Below the pieces are notes generated by a model. It made no database searches. It was not told the DNA's origin and saw only the letters and a program-made list of their open reading frames with translations. Shown here piece by piece: positions 12,812 through 21,744 of a stretch of 25,492 bases of DNA. Position 1 is the stretch's first letter, and each line of letters begins with the position of its first letter. This DNA comes from an uncultured Selenomonadales bacterium (GTDB lineage Bacteria > Bacillota > Negativicutes > Selenomonadales > Selenomonadaceae): NCBI GenBank assembly GCA_937901445.1, contig CALDHY010000065.1:1-25492 (forward strand). The letters are read 5' to 3'. A program made the translations under genes and the position numbers.

Positions 12812-15196
12812 ATGACGCGTAAAATTTATCATTTTTGCCTGTCAGCATTCTTGTACTGGTTGGTTGCAAAATATGCAGGGTTAGTGTTGGTGATGCCGCC
12901 GGAAATTGTCGGCGTTGCCGTATTTTTACCGCCGATTTTGGGGCTTATGTGGGGACCGTATGCAGCGGCGGGCGTCTACATTGGCGGAATTTTGGCAGTC
13001 CCGGAAATTGGCGAAAATTTGAACGCCGCAAATTACCTGCACATTTTGGCAAAAGAATTTTGGGTGTTTTTGGCGGGCTGGTTGCCTTACATTCTTTGGA
13101 ATAAAATATATGTTGACGCGAAAGACAAAACACCTTCCATTCGAGTCCACCTGCTCAAGAAATTCCTCCTGATTTTTTTTTTAACATTTGTTGCAACGTC
13201 ATTTTTTCGCGCCTTAACAGTAACTGAAACTGAACTTGAAATTTTAACGGATTGGATTTTTGACGAACGAAAAGCTACTCTGCCAATTTTTATGCTTGCC
13301 TGTTTCGTGAATGATTTCTTTGTGGCAATTTTTTTAGATTTGGCGTGGTTTTTCTTTTTAATCAGCAGGAGTTACGCCCTGTACAATTCAAATGAAAGTG
13401 TTGAAACTCCGCCGGTTGACGAACAAATTAACGTTGAAACCAAGCGAGCGCGCAATATAGCATTGGGCTTTTACCTGCTTTTTCCGACGGGCGTTTTTTA
13501 TCTGGACAAATTTCAATTTTACGGAATGGATTTAATAAACGTATGGCTTTTTTTCGTGACAGAATGTCTATCCATGATAGATATTTACCTTGTCTTGATG
13601 TTTTATTTAATGCTGCGTTACCGCCGCTCCATAATGATGGAAGTTGTATTTTTGGTATCGCAAACGGTATTTTTTTCGGCAACGGTTTTAGGGTGGGGAA
13701 GTTCCCTAGCTATGGGAAATATGGTTACTTCTCACGCCAACGATTCACTGCACGCAATGAGCGCGATTTGCCGTGAAAGATTGACAAGGACTTTTTTTCT
13801 TGTGCGGCAAGCTGTAAGTGCCATGAAACTTCAAGCCGTAAATTCTATCGAAAGTTACGAAAGATTAGCCTACGATGAAACTTACAGGGCAACTTATCTT
13901 GACAATATGAAAAAAGATTTCAATTTTACGGCAGTTGGAATAGACGGCAGCATTTCATATTACTTGCGCTTAATACCGGAAATTGAAGGAACTAAGGGCG
14001 GGTTTTCAATGCAACGTGAAGACGCCCGCTGGGAAGGCGCGCTTTCTCCATTTATAGAGCGTGAACCTATCGACCTTGCGCCCTATGATCCTGACGATTC
14101 ACAAAAGGTCGGCTGGTTTTATATTCCAATGAAAAGCCGGAGTTCAACGTGGATTGAACCTTACGTTGACGTTGTAACCAATTTTTACGTTCTTTCATAT
14201 GTGGCACCGTTATTTTTGGAAGGAAAATTTATAGGCGTCGTCGGTATGGATATAGATTTTAATTTCATTATTCAAGAATTGCGGCGCATGTCAATTTACG
14301 ATTACGGCTATGTTTATCTTATGGACAGAAACAATACCGTACTTTATCACAGATACCAAAAACAAGGCGAAACGTTTAAGCCCAATCCCGAATTTCAAGA
14401 AATTGAAGTTTATTTGACAAACGGAATGTGGCTCGGAATTGCCACGCCGTTAAGTGAAGTTCACGAAGAAAGAAACCGAATTATGATGCACTTAGTCGCC
14501 GCAATTATTTTTGTGGCAATGGTTATTTCGCTCATAAGTATTGCGTTGGCGTCAAGGGCGATAAAACCATTGGCGGGCATGACGGAGGCGGCAAAGCGTA
14601 TCGCTTCCGGCGATTTGAACGTTAAAATTTCATATGAATCCGGCAACGAACTGGGAATTTTGGTGCGCAGTATTCGTGAAATGGCGTCTAAACTTGAAAT
14701 TTATGTTTATCGGGATAAATTGACCGGGCTAAGGAACGCGGCGGCTTTTATCAGCAAAGCGGCTGAACTCGACGCGCAAAAAAATATTGTTTCCGACCAA
14801 TCTTACGGCGTCGTTATTTTTGACGCCAATTTCTTAAAGAAAGTAAATGACAAGTACGGACATGAAGCGGGCAATGAACTTTTACGCCACGCCGCAAATG
14901 TTATCCGAAAAGTTTTTGCCAACAGTTTGGTTTATCGAACCGGCGGCGATGAATTCGCTGCAATTTTGGAAGGACCGGACTACGACATACGCGAAGATCT
15001 CCTGCGCCTTTTCGATGAAAAAGTTGCTGAAGAACATTTCACCATTGCAGGCGATACGTTGACTGTATCTGTTGCGCGCGGGCTTGCCATTTATGAACGC
15101 GGTATGGATTTTGCCGCTGTTTCCAAAAAAGCTGACGTTGCCATGTACAATCACAAACTGGCTATCAAGTCGAAACTTGGTGAAGAAGTGCGCTAA
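12812..15196 (+). CDS. Membrane diguanylate cyclase with N-terminal multi-TM region, Cache-like sensor, HAMP and GGDEF
   Basis: 794 residues, ATG after GGGGAATGAAGG. The first 320 residues hold about eight or nine hydrophobic segments (for example FVATSFFRAL, PIFMLACFVNDFFVAIFLDL, MIDIYLVLMFYLMLRY), resembling a MASE- or transporter-like sensor module. An extracytoplasmic dCache-like domain follows (about 330-560), with FYVLSYVAPLF and GKFIGVVGMDIDF. The next membrane segment (about 565-585) leads to HAMP (IKPLAGMTEAAKRIASGDL) and a catalytic domain starting YRDKLTGLRN, with RTGGDEFAAI near residue 710. The active-site GGDEF is intact. The RxxD inhibitory site expected nine residues before it reads FANS, so product inhibition is probably absent. 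No EAL domain is present. It likely makes c-di-GMP in response to the ligand carried by the upstream lipoprotein. Confidence 0.88.
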   Translation: MTRKIYHFCLSAFLYWLVAKYAGLVLVMPPEIVGVAVFLPPILGLMWGPYAAAGVYIGGILAVPEIGENLNAANYLHILAKEFWVFLAGWLPYILWNKIYVDAKDKTPSIRVHLLKKFLLIFFLTFVATSFFRALTVTETELEILTDWIFDERKATLPIFMLACFVNDFFVAIFLDLAWFFFLISRSYALYNSNESVETPPVDEQINVETKRARNIALGFYLLFPTGVFYLDKFQFYGMDLINVWLFFVTECLSMIDIYLVLMFYLMLRYRRSIMMEVVFLVSQTVFFSATVLGWGSSLAMGNMVTSHANDSLHAMSAICRERLTRTFFLVRQAVSAMKLQAVNSIESYERLAYDETYRATYLDNMKKDFNFTAVGIDGSISYYLRLIPEIEGTKGGFSMQREDARWEGALSPFIEREPIDLAPYDPDDSQKVGWFYIPMKSRSSTWIEPYVDVVTNFYVLSYVAPLFLEGKFIGVVGMDIDFNFIIQELRRMSIYDYGYVYLMDRNNTVLYHRYQKQGETFKPNPEFQEIEVYLTNGMWLGIATPLSEVHEERNRIMMHLVAAIIFVAMVISLISIALASRAIKPLAGMTEAAKRIASGDLNVKISYESGNELGILVRSIREMASKLEIYVYRDKLTGLRNAAAFISKAAELDAQKNIVSDQSYGVVIFDANFLKKVNDKYGHEAGNELLRHAANVIRKVFANSLVYRTGGDEFAAILEGPDYDIREDLLRLFDEKVAEEHFTIAGDTLTVSVARGLAIYERGMDFAAVSKKADVAMYNHKLAIKSKLGEEVR

Positions 15197-15242
15197 AAAA
15201 TAAAATGAGCCGCCGCGTTATATTTTTGTAAAAAAAATTACA

Positions 15243-15275
15243 CCGCCACTAATAAAAAAAGTAGCGGTTTTTTTT
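15243..15275. terminator. Terminator between the convergent diguanylate cyclase and galE genes
   Basis: The stem CCGCCACT/AGTAGCGG (one mismatch, 15243-15250 with 15260-15267) is followed by eight Ts on the plus strand. The A-rich loop makes it weaker in the other direction. Confidence 0.75.
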
Positions 15276-15277
15276 AT

Positions 15278-16258
15278 TTAATCTTCATAGCCGTTCGGAT
15301 GATTTTTATGCCATTTCCACGCCGTTTCAATAATTTTTTCAATGTTTGTAAATTGCGGCGTCCACTTCAAAATTTTTCTTGCCTTATCGCTTGCGGCGAT
15401 TAACTGCGCGGGGTCACCTGCGCGACGTTCTCCTATTTCAGTTTTAATGTTTTGTCCCGTAACTTTTTCGGCGGCTGCAATTATTTCTTTGACGGAAAAA
15501 CCTTGTCCGCTGCCGAGATTAAAAATATCACTTTCGCCGCCTTCGCGCAGATGATTTAAAGCCAAAATGTGCGCGTCCGCCAAATCAATAACGTGAACAT
15601 AATCGCGCAGGCAAGTTCCATCCGGCGTCGGATAATCATTGCCAAAAATTGTGATATGGTCACGCTTGCCCAGCGGTACCTGCAGAATCAGCGGTATTAA
15701 ATGTGTTTCCGGCTGATGGTCTTCACCAATGGAGCCGCTCTCAATCGCCCCTGCCGCGTTGAAATATCTTAAACTGACGTAGCGCAGATTCGGTATCCAT
15801 TTTATCATTTTTTCCATCATTAATTTTGATTCGCCATATGGATTTGTGGGCGCGGTTTTATCTTTTTCTGAAATTGGAATTTTTTCCGGCTCGCCGTAAG
15901 TTGCCGCCGTTGAACTGAAAACAATTTTATCGACGCCGAAATTTACCATTGACTCAAGCAAAACTTGCATACCGTAAACATTATTATTGAAATACTTGAG
16001 CGGGTTTTTGACGCTTTCACTGACGATTGAATTTGCTGCAAAATGAATGACGGCTTCAATTTTATTTTCGGTAAAAATTTTTTTCAAAACGTCACAGTTG
16101 CGAATATCGCCTTCATAAAATTTAGCGGCAGGATTAATCGCCTTGCGATGTCCCGTTTGCAAATTGTCAATAATTACAACTTTTTCGCCTTTCGCTGTAA
16201 GCTGATGCACGGCGTGCGCACCGATGTAGCCTGCACCGCCGCAAACTAAAATTGCCAC
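15278..16258 (-). CDS. galE: UDP-glucose 4-epimerase
   Basis: 326 residues, full length for the family. It interconverts UDP-glucose and UDP-galactose in the cytoplasm, feeding galactose use and surface polysaccharides. The Rossmann GGAGYIGAH lies at residues 7-15; the SDR catalytic set is SSTAATYG (Ser/Thr, about 115-122) and YGESK (Tyr and Lys, about 140-144). RYFNAAGA and the substrate-binding LRDYVHVIDLADAH are typical of GalE. The start is GTG at 16258, supported by AAGGGAG ten bases upstream. It lies 25 bases downstream of the DUF1810 gene and is probably cotranscribed with it. Confidence 0.95.
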   Translation of the reverse strand: MAILVCGGAGYIGAHAVHQLTAKGEKVVIIDNLQTGHRKAINPAAKFYEGDIRNCDVLKKIFTENKIEAVIHFAANSIVSESVKNPLKYFNNNVYGMQVLLESMVNFGVDKIVFSSTAATYGEPEKIPISEKDKTAPTNPYGESKLMMEKMIKWIPNLRYVSLRYFNAAGAIESGSIGEDHQPETHLIPLILQVPLGKRDHITIFGNDYPTPDGTCLRDYVHVIDLADAHILALNHLREGGESDIFNLGSGQGFSVKEIIAAAEKVTGQNIKTEIGERRAGDPAQLIAASDKARKILKWTPQFTNIEKIIETAWKWHKNHPNGYED

Positions 16259-16283
16259 TTTTGCGAAACTCCCTTCATTTCAA

Positions 16284-16712
16284 TCAACCCTCTTTAACTT
16301 TGCAAAGCTCAACTGTAACAGAATCAAGCTGCCCGTTAAAATACTTGTCTATGACTTGCTTAAAAATTTCGCAATTCGGCTCCGCCAAATGAAACAGCGT
16401 CATTGAAGACTGTAATTTTTTTTTGTCTATCGAACTTCCCATAATATATTCTATGTCATTGTTTTTCAGCTCCAACAACGCGCCGCTTATTTCCAACAGC
16501 CGCTCGCGCAGGCTTTCATTTGCCAAATATTCTTTCGCCTCGTCTAAGTTTTCTATCCCGTAAAATTTAGCCGTTCCGCTGCGCCCCAATGCTTTAAGTT
16601 GCGGGAAAATATACCATATCCAGTGCGAAGACTTATGCCCGCGCTTTATTTCGGCAAGCGCAATTTTATAATCGTGTTCCTGCGCGTCAAGAAATTTCGT
16701 TAAATCATACAT
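16284..16712 (-). CDS. DUF1810 family protein
   Basis: 142 residues beginning MYDLTKFLDAQEHDY. I start at ATG 16712, eight bases after AAAGGCGG; the longer TTG start at 16733 would place that ribosome site inside the gene. Family hallmarks are the opening F.DAQ....AL.EI..GHK and SSHWIWYIFPQLKALGRSG, then KFYGIENLDEAKEYL and DDxKLxSSMTLF-like DKKKLQSSMTLFH. The family is soluble, about 140-155 residues, widespread and of unknown function. It is the first gene of a two-gene operon with galE, which may be coincidental. No unusual residues were noticed. Confidence 0.88.
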   Translation of the reverse strand: MYDLTKFLDAQEHDYKIALAEIKRGHKSSHWIWYIFPQLKALGRSGTAKFYGIENLDEAKEYLANESLRERLLEISGALLELKNNDIEYIMGSSIDKKKLQSSMTLFHLAEPNCEIFKQVIDKYFNGQLDSVTVELCKVKEG

Positions 16713-16772
16713 AACAATACCGCCTTTTATCAATAAATGAATTGCTTTTTACCACCGGACTATTTGAAAAAA

Positions 16773-16801
16773 ATTATAGCCGACTGCTTCGCTAATTGCA
16801 A
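16773..16801 (-). promoter_or_regulatory. Promoter of the DUF1810-galE operon
   Basis: On the minus strand TTGCAA (16801-16796), a 17-base spacer and a consensus TATAAT (16778-16773), about 60 bases before the DUF1810 start. Confidence 0.75.
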
Positions 16802-16887
16802 GATTGAGGCAAAAAAACTGCCATATGAAATTTGTTTTTTATATATTCGATTATAACCAAATTTTATGTATACAAAAATACAATAAA

Positions 16888-16941
16888 AGCTGATATTTAC
16901 ATAACAAATAAAGTATGATAATATTTTTATATCAGCTGATA
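16888..16941 (+). promoter_or_regulatory. Glutamine synthetase promoter with flanking operator-like inverted repeats
   Basis: The promoter is TTTACA (16896-16901), a 17-base spacer and TAATAT (16919-16924). AGCTGATAT at 16888-16896 and ATATCAGCT at 16929-16937 are perfect inverted repeats on either side, 41 bases apart centre to centre (about four helix turns). The right copy is itself part of a perfect 12-base palindrome, TATCAGCTGATA (16930-16941), lying over the expected transcription start. A dimeric repressor that binds both sites, possibly looping, would fit a nitrogen regulator. Confidence 0.6.
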
Positions 16942-17050
16942 AAAAATGTATTTTTAGGAGTAATTTCAGACGCGGTAAGAATCCGCACGGGGCATCGCGG
17001 CGCGGAGGCGATTATGGATATTCCGTGCGAAAGTAACAGATAAATTTTAA
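16942..17050 (+). promoter_or_regulatory. Structured 5' leader with a 9-codon ORF, upstream of glutamine synthetase
   Basis: CGCACGG (16984-16990) pairs with CCGTGCG (17023-17029) around an inner ATCGC/GCGAT stem (16994-16998 with 17008-17012). A competing GCGG/CCGC hairpin (16972-16975 with 16983-16986) shares the left strand. ATG at 17014, behind GGAGG at 17004-17008, opens MDIPCESNR, ending with TAA at 17041-17043, seven bases before the AAGGAGG of the main gene. This looks like a cis-regulatory leader, riboswitch or leader-peptide type. I cannot assign it to a known class. The rest of 16713-17063 is AT-rich and contains the two promoters. Confidence 0.45.
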
Positions 17051-17063
17051 GGAGGCAAAGGCA

Positions 17064-18947
17064 ATGAAAAATTTGTTGTACACAATCAAGGCTAACACTC
17101 CCAAAGAGGAAATTATAAAGCAGCTGCGCGAGCACCCCGAAATAAAATTTGTATCGCTTGTCGGAATAGATTTAGCCGGCAATGATACTGATGAAAAAAT
17201 TCCAATGAAAGTTTTCTTGAAAGATATTGATGAATTTTATGAAGGTACGGCGGTACAAACTGACGGCTCCAGCGTAGTCTTGCCGGGAATTGCAACTTTG
17301 AATAATGCAAAAGTTGATATGCCGGTAGATCCTTCGGTTAATTGGTTCGTCGATTACAACTATGAATATTTTGATGACGACACAAATAAACCGGTCGGAA
17401 CTTTGAGAATCCCAAGTTTTTTGATTCATGAAGGTAAGCGCGTCGATTCTCGCGCAGTTTTGACTGATACTTTGTCTTTTGTAAAGCGGGAACTTTTGGA
17501 AGTTTTTCATAACACGCCAAACATTGAAGGGCTTGCAATAAGCGGCAAAGATATTGTTGACATTAGTTTTACTTCGGCAACGGAGCTTGAATTTTGGGTA
17601 AAAACACCGCTTGAAGAGGCGGCTATTGAAGAAATGAGCGCGTCGCAAGTTATGCAGGAACAATATTGGGAACGCACTCATGGCGCGGTACGTTGTGCGT
17701 TGGAAAAGTGCGTCATTGAACTTGATAATTATGATTTAAATGTTGAGATGGGGCATAAAGAAGTCGGCGGCTTGAAAGCGCAAATTAACGAGAGCGGACA
17801 TTTAACGCACGTTTGTGAACAGTTGGAAATTGACTGGAGATTCGCAGACGCGGTACAGGCGGCTGATAATGAAATATTTGTTCGTACGATCGTAAAAGAA
17901 ATTTTCCGCGCTGAAGGTCTGGAAGTCAGCTTTAAGGCAAAACCGATGATAGGGCTTGCAGGTAACGGCGAACATACACATATTGGACTTGCCGCAATTA
18001 CTTCAGATGGCAAAGTTCACAATCTTTTTGCGGCGAAAAATCCTGCCGAAGATTTTATGAGCGCGGTTGGTTACGGTTCAATCATGGGGCTTTTGAAAAA
18101 TTACGAAGTCATTAATCCTTTCGTAAGTGCAACCAACGATTCTTTGAACAGATTAAAGCCCGGCTTTGAAGCTCCCGTTTGTATCGTTACGAGTTTGGGA
18201 CATACGCCGAAAATTCCGAGCCGCAACCGTACAATTTTAGCGGGCTTGATTCGTGATTTAAAAAATCCAATGGCAACGCGTTTTGAATTGCGCGCCTGCA
18301 ATCCTTACACAAATACCTATTTAGTTTTGGCGGCGGCGTATTCTGCAATTTTGGACGGAATTAAGGCGACGGTTGATAAAAGTTCAGTAGATTTACTTAC
18401 CGAACTTAGCAAAAAAGCGGGACAGGACGGATTTTACCTTGAAAAAAATCGTGCCTACCGCAGTGAAGAAGATGTTTTTGAAGATTATACAGCAGAGGAA
18501 CGCGATGCAATGTTTGGCGCACCGCCTGCAACTGTTTGGGAAAATATGGCGGCGTTTGAAAATTATCCGGCGAAAGTCAAAGTTATTTCAGCCGGCGGCG
18601 CACTTCGCCCGCAAATTATAAAATCTTTCCGCGAGGGCGCGTTACTGCGTTGGAAAACTGAACTCATTGCAAGAATTTTGCCTGAAATGAGAAATATTGT
18701 AAAAAAAGCACATCGCATTGAAACAGATTTTCGCACGGATCAGGATTCTTACAACTGGAACAAAATTAAAGACGTCCGCGAATATCTTGCAAAAGATTCA
18801 ATCGACAAAAAATCTTTGTTTACGCGCTTGACAAATGCTTTAAATTCTGAAGATTTTTCTACCGCCTCAAAATTACAGGTTGAAATGTACGACAAAATTG
18901 AAAACCTCAAAAAACTTTATGACGAATACGCAAAGAATATGTTTTAA
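17064..18947 (+). CDS. glnA: Glutamine synthetase, long form (about 630 residues)
   Basis: 627 residues, ATG six bases after AAGGAGGCAAAGGC. It makes glutamine from glutamate, ammonia and ATP. Recognisable active-site blocks are ATELEFW (about 175), LNVEMGHKEVGGLKAQINE (about 225-243), KAKPMIGLAGNGEHTHIGL (metal and ATP site, about 292-310), NPFVSATNDSLNRLKPGFEAP (about 352-372), the RN and RFELRACNPYTNTYLVLAAA pair near 395-430. Type I enzymes end at about 440-470 residues. This one carries an extra 130 or so helical residues at the C-terminus (from about 500), and is shorter than type III (about 700). I recall such long forms in Negativicutes and Clostridia. It is followed by a terminator and then the glutamate synthase genes, which use its product. 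Confidence 0.88.
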   Translation: MKNLLYTIKANTPKEEIIKQLREHPEIKFVSLVGIDLAGNDTDEKIPMKVFLKDIDEFYEGTAVQTDGSSVVLPGIATLNNAKVDMPVDPSVNWFVDYNYEYFDDDTNKPVGTLRIPSFLIHEGKRVDSRAVLTDTLSFVKRELLEVFHNTPNIEGLAISGKDIVDISFTSATELEFWVKTPLEEAAIEEMSASQVMQEQYWERTHGAVRCALEKCVIELDNYDLNVEMGHKEVGGLKAQINESGHLTHVCEQLEIDWRFADAVQAADNEIFVRTIVKEIFRAEGLEVSFKAKPMIGLAGNGEHTHIGLAAITSDGKVHNLFAAKNPAEDFMSAVGYGSIMGLLKNYEVINPFVSATNDSLNRLKPGFEAPVCIVTSLGHTPKIPSRNRTILAGLIRDLKNPMATRFELRACNPYTNTYLVLAAAYSAILDGIKATVDKSSVDLLTELSKKAGQDGFYLEKNRAYRSEEDVFEDYTAEERDAMFGAPPATVWENMAAFENYPAKVKVISAGGALRPQIIKSFREGALLRWKTELIARILPEMRNIVKKAHRIETDFRTDQDSYNWNKIKDVREYLAKDSIDKKSLFTRLTNALNSEDFSTASKLQVEMYDKIENLKKLYDEYAKNMF

Positions 18948-18960
18948 TTTGAAAATCTTC

Positions 18961-18999
18961 AGGGTGGTGAGTAGAAAATTACTCCTGCCCTTTTTTTTT
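18961..18999 (+). terminator. Terminator or attenuator between glutamine synthetase and glutamate synthase
   Basis: AGGGTGGTGAGTA pairs imperfectly with TTACTCCTGCCCT (18961-18991) and is followed by a run of nine Ts, only 13 bases before the next start codon. No separate promoter is visible after it, so it may set the ratio between the two parts of the operon. Confidence 0.7.
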
Positions 19000-19012
19000 G
19001 GGAGTGATTGAA

Positions 19013-20113
19013 ATGTGCAGAATAGGCGCAGTTAAAAGCAAAAAGCCTGTGCATCCTTCGACGGCGTTAAGATTAATGTTGCCGCAACAAGAAGGGCATG
19101 ACAATTCCGGCTTTGCAATGGTTATGCAAGATTTATCCGGCGTTTTTTCGCTGTACAAAGATAAACCGCTTTTATCAATGGCTTGTACAAAACAAGGCGC
19201 GCGGCTCGTCGAAGATTATATGTCTGCAAAAAATTTTGTAAAAATGGCTGAATGGTTGCCCGTGCCGAACAAGCAGCCGAATTTGGATATTCAAGCAATG
19301 CCGTATTACATTTTCAGAAATTATGATTATCCCGAACATTACGACGACACAGAAAGCCGTGAGGCGTTGCTGCTTGATACGCGGCTTGCGTTGAGAAAAA
19401 TTTTGACTGAATCCAATCAAGGTTACGTTTATTCATTTTGGCCCGACGTTTTGACGCTCAAAGAAATTGGCGACCCGCGCGACATTGCAACTTATTTCAG
19501 ACTTTGGGACGATAACGGCACTTTACTTTCAAAAAATATTATTGTCCAGTGCCGCCAAAATACAAATTATAAAATTGTTCGGTACGCGGCGCACCCGTTT
19601 TTCTTGCAAGGTTACACACTCTGCGCGAACGGCGAAAATACTTTCTACACCAAAAATAAAGAATTTCAAAAAAATCTTCATAGAGGTTACATTGGCTTTG
19701 AATCTGATTCGCAAAATTTTTTGTACACTTTGCATTATGTTTTACACGAGTTGAAATGGTCAATCCCGTACTACAAGCACGTTATAACGCCGTTACCTTT
19801 TGCGGAAATTGCCGAGCGTGAAGACAAAGATATTTTGCTGTCAATTCGTCAATCGCTGGCACATTTGGAAATTAACGGTCCCAACACGATTATAGCCGGC
19901 TTGCCTGACGGGCGAATGATGACTTGTTGTGATTCAAAAAAATTGCGCCCCGTAGCTGTCGGCGGTGACGATACGACCATTGCAATTTCTTCTGAAGTTT
20001 GCGGAATAAATGAAATTTTGCCTGACAGAAATATGGAAAAAGATATTTACCCCAACGAGCGCGAAGTTGTTGTAATTGACAATGATTTGAAGGTGATGAG
20101 ATGGAAACAGTAA
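19013..20113 (+). CDS. Glutamate synthase, glutaminase (class II amidotransferase) subunit
   Basis: 366 residues. The start is the ATG at 19013, after GGGAGTGATTG. This places Cys at position 2, which becomes the N-terminal nucleophile after Met removal (MCRIGAVKSKKP), as in class II amidotransferases. A longer in-frame start at 18998 would bury it and lies in the terminator T-run. PQQEGHDNSGFAMV (about 29-42) corresponds to the HRGxDSxG block. In classical GltB this domain is fused to the FMN domain; here it is a stand-alone polypeptide, as in archaeal-type glutamate synthases. It releases ammonia from glutamine for the FMN subunit. Its end overlaps the next gene by 13 bases. Confidence 0.85.
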   Translation: MCRIGAVKSKKPVHPSTALRLMLPQQEGHDNSGFAMVMQDLSGVFSLYKDKPLLSMACTKQGARLVEDYMSAKNFVKMAEWLPVPNKQPNLDIQAMPYYIFRNYDYPEHYDDTESREALLLDTRLALRKILTESNQGYVYSFWPDVLTLKEIGDPRDIATYFRLWDDNGTLLSKNIIVQCRQNTNYKIVRYAAHPFFLQGYTLCANGENTFYTKNKEFQKNLHRGYIGFESDSQNFLYTLHYVLHELKWSIPYYKHVITPLPFAEIAEREDKDILLSIRQSLAHLEINGPNTIIAGLPDGRMMTCCDSKKLRPVAVGGDDTTIAISSEVCGINEILPDRNMEKDIYPNEREVVVIDNDLKVMRWKQ

Positions 20114-21732
20114 AGACTCAAGATATTGCAGTTAATGATTTAATGTGGAAAATTGAACACGACCCCAGCCGTTGCACAATGTGCGGCAGTTGTATTGCGT
20201 CTTGTACTTTCAAGGCGATTAAAGCTGACGTTCAAAGAAAATCCGTTACAATTTCTGAAAGTAATTTGCCGGAACCGATTCATCAGCAAATTGCAATTCC
20301 CGTTATCAGGCAGGTTGCAAGTATAGAAAACGCCTGCAGAGGTTGCGGAATGTGCGAAAAAGTTTGCCCCAACAATGCAATTCGCCCCGTTAGAAATCCT
20401 GACAATCGCCGCAATTTACTTTCAAGAGACAACGGACCAATTAAGCGCGGCGGGCGTACAAATTTAAATTCTCAACGCACGCTTGATAAAATTATTGTTG
20501 GAAGAATTTCACAAATGACTGACCCTTCGCTTGATTCGGTGCGCCATACTTTTGATATTCGTTCGCCGCTCGGTAGGGTTTTATCGGCAAAAGAATTACC
20601 CTTTCAAATGGAAAACGGCAAACTTGTAGCAACCAAAAAAACTCCGCCGGTACGTTGGATTTATCCGTTAATTTTTTCTGATATGTCGATAGGCGCGTTG
20701 TCAACGCGGGCTTGGGAAGCCGTTGCAATGGCTACAACTTATTTGAATGAGCGTTGCGGCTTGCCGGTTAGAATGTCAAGCGGTGAAGGCGGTATGCCCG
20801 TTAAACTGCTTGAATCCGAATATCTGAAATATTTTATCATACAAATTGCGTCGGGACATTTCGGCTGGAACAGAATTATAAAAGCGATGCCGAAAATGAA
20901 AGTAGACCCTGCGGCAATTTTAATAAAAATCGGTCAAGGTGCAAAGCCCGGCGATGGAGGTTTACTTCAGGCTGAAAAAGTTGCTCCGCACGTACAGGCA
21001 ATTAGAGGCGTACCGAAGGCAACTTTAGCCTCGCCGCCGAATCATCAGGGCTTGTACTCAATCGAAGAATCTGTACAGAAAATGCACTTGTCATTAAATG
21101 CGGCGTTCGGTTTTCGTGTACCGGTTGCCATAAAGTGCGCGGCGTCTTCAACTTCAGTATCAGTTTATAATAATCTCCTGCGCGACCCTTACAAAATTTG
21201 CGGCGGCTTTTTCATTGACGGTATACAAGGCGGCACGGGCGCGGCGAATGAAATTTCACTTGACCACACGGGGCATCCTGTAGTCTCAAAAATTCGTGAT
21301 TGTTACAACGCGGCGGTTGAGCAAGGCGCGCAAGGGCAAATTCCGCTTTACGGCGGCGGCGGTATTGGAATGACCGGCAACGCGGCGGCTGACGCTTTCA
21401 AAATGATTTGCTTAGGAGCTAACGGCGTTTTTTGCGGCAAAATTTTAATTCAACTTTTGGGGTGCGTAGGCAATGAGCAAGGGCGTTGTAATGCTTGCAA
21501 TACCGGCAAATGTCCAACAGGAATTTGTACGCAGAATCCGCGCCTTGTAAAGCGGTTGGACGTTGACAAAGGCGCACAAAAAATTGTTGATTATGTACTT
21601 GCATTTGACGCCGAATTAAGAAAATTAATGGCTCCCATTGGAAACAGTTCATTACCCGTTGGAAGAAGTGACGCGCTTGTTTCGACTGATAAAGCCATTG
21701 CCGATAAACTCGGTATTCAGTACGTTTGCTAG
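20101..21732 (+). CDS. Glutamate synthase, FMN-binding central subunit with N-terminal ferredoxin domain
   Basis: 543 residues. An N-terminal 2[4Fe-4S] ferredoxin domain has CTMCGSCIASC (about 21-31) and CRGCGMCEKVCP (about 79-90). The rest is the FMN/2-oxoglutarate-binding barrel: SSGEGGMP (about 221), KIGQGAKPGDGGLL (about 277-290), IDGIQGGTGAA (about 374-384) and YGGGGIGMTGNAAADAFKM (about 418). A 3Fe-4S-type Cys cluster, CNACNTGKCPTGICTQ, lies near 465. It forms glutamate from 2-oxoglutarate and the ammonia delivered by the upstream subunit. Size and the added ferredoxin are typical of the archaeal-type enzyme. It starts inside the upstream stop and ends 12 bases before the third gene. 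Confidence 0.92.
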   Translation: METVKTQDIAVNDLMWKIEHDPSRCTMCGSCIASCTFKAIKADVQRKSVTISESNLPEPIHQQIAIPVIRQVASIENACRGCGMCEKVCPNNAIRPVRNPDNRRNLLSRDNGPIKRGGRTNLNSQRTLDKIIVGRISQMTDPSLDSVRHTFDIRSPLGRVLSAKELPFQMENGKLVATKKTPPVRWIYPLIFSDMSIGALSTRAWEAVAMATTYLNERCGLPVRMSSGEGGMPVKLLESEYLKYFIIQIASGHFGWNRIIKAMPKMKVDPAAILIKIGQGAKPGDGGLLQAEKVAPHVQAIRGVPKATLASPPNHQGLYSIEESVQKMHLSLNAAFGFRVPVAIKCAASSTSVSVYNNLLRDPYKICGGFFIDGIQGGTGAANEISLDHTGHPVVSKIRDCYNAAVEQGAQGQIPLYGGGGIGMTGNAAADAFKMICLGANGVFCGKILIQLLGCVGNEQGRCNACNTGKCPTGICTQNPRLVKRLDVDKGAQKIVDYVLAFDAELRKLMAPIGNSSLPVGRSDALVSTDKAIADKLGIQYVC

Positions 21733-21744
21733 GAGGTTTTGGAA

